Positions 5,564 through 5,601 of a DNA stretch of 5,601 bases are shown piece by piece. Under the pieces are notes generated by a model. The model did no database searches, had not been told where the DNA came from, and worked only from the letters and a program-made list of their open reading frames with translations. The position numbers and the translations under genes were made by a program. The stretch lies in assembly GCA_030152265.1 (NCBI GenBank), contig JASLHQ010000077.1, forward strand, positions 1-5,601, read 5' to 3'. This DNA is from Savagea sp. (GTDB taxonomy: Bacteria > Bacillota > Bacilli > Bacillales_A > Planococcaceae). Numbering within the stretch: position 1 is the first letter of the stretch; each line of letters starts with the position of its first letter.

Positions 5564-5601
5564 AAGCGAGTGATTCGAATTTTTTCGTCTCACTCGCTTT
5601 T
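5562..5601 (+). terminator. Intrinsic terminator of the small acidic-protein gene
   Basis: Perfect 12-bp stem (AAAAGCGAGTGA at 5562-5573, TCACTCGCTTTT at 5590-5601) overlapping the stop codon. The 16-base loop holds a second small stem (CGAA at 5576-5579, TTCG at 5584-5587). The window ends in the T run, so its full length is unseen. The A-rich left arm would let it work in both directions. Confidence 0.88.

Overview
The window looks like chromosomal DNA of a low-GC Gram-positive bacterium (class Bacilli, probably Bacillales). Pointers are the AT-rich base composition (around 40% GC, judged by eye), strong AGGAG-type ribosome binding sites, SigA-like promoters, a CcpA cre-like site, and proteins whose closest remembered relatives are from Bacillus. 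The genus cannot be fixed from the sequence alone. There are no RNA genes, insertion sequences, CRISPR arrays or phage genes. Every gene appears monocistronic, and intrinsic terminators close all the gene 3' ends.

Layout, left to right: (1) the 3' part of a manganese-type superoxide dismutase gene (sodA, +) with its terminator; (2) uppP (-), undecaprenyl-diphosphatase, convergent with sodA, with its own terminator back to back with that of sodA; (3) a 263-base divergent intergenic region with a SigA-like promoter for the next gene; (4) a 572-residue soluble chemoreceptor (+) made of an N-terminal globin domain (HemAT-like), an MCP signalling hairpin and a C-terminal zinc-binding CZB domain; (5) a shared bidirectional terminator with a 17-bp stem; (6) a 540-residue AlkK-like medium/long-chain fatty-acid--CoA ligase (-); (7) a 188-base divergent regulatory region holding a near-consensus cre site, a perfect 8-bp inverted repeat and a very good SigA promoter; (8) a small gene (+) for a 55-residue acidic protein of unknown function, closed by a terminator at the window end.

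The genes do not form one pathway, but two themes recur. One is oxygen and oxidants: superoxide dismutase, a putative haem-based O2 sensor, and a CZB domain of a type linked to zinc and hypochlorite sensing. The other is carbon control: the cre site between the ligase and the small gene is placed so that CcpA could repress fatty-acid activation and, possibly, activate the small gene. The least ordinary items are the globin-MCP-CZB fusion and the small, apparently highly expressed unknown protein. The rest is ordinary core-genome content.
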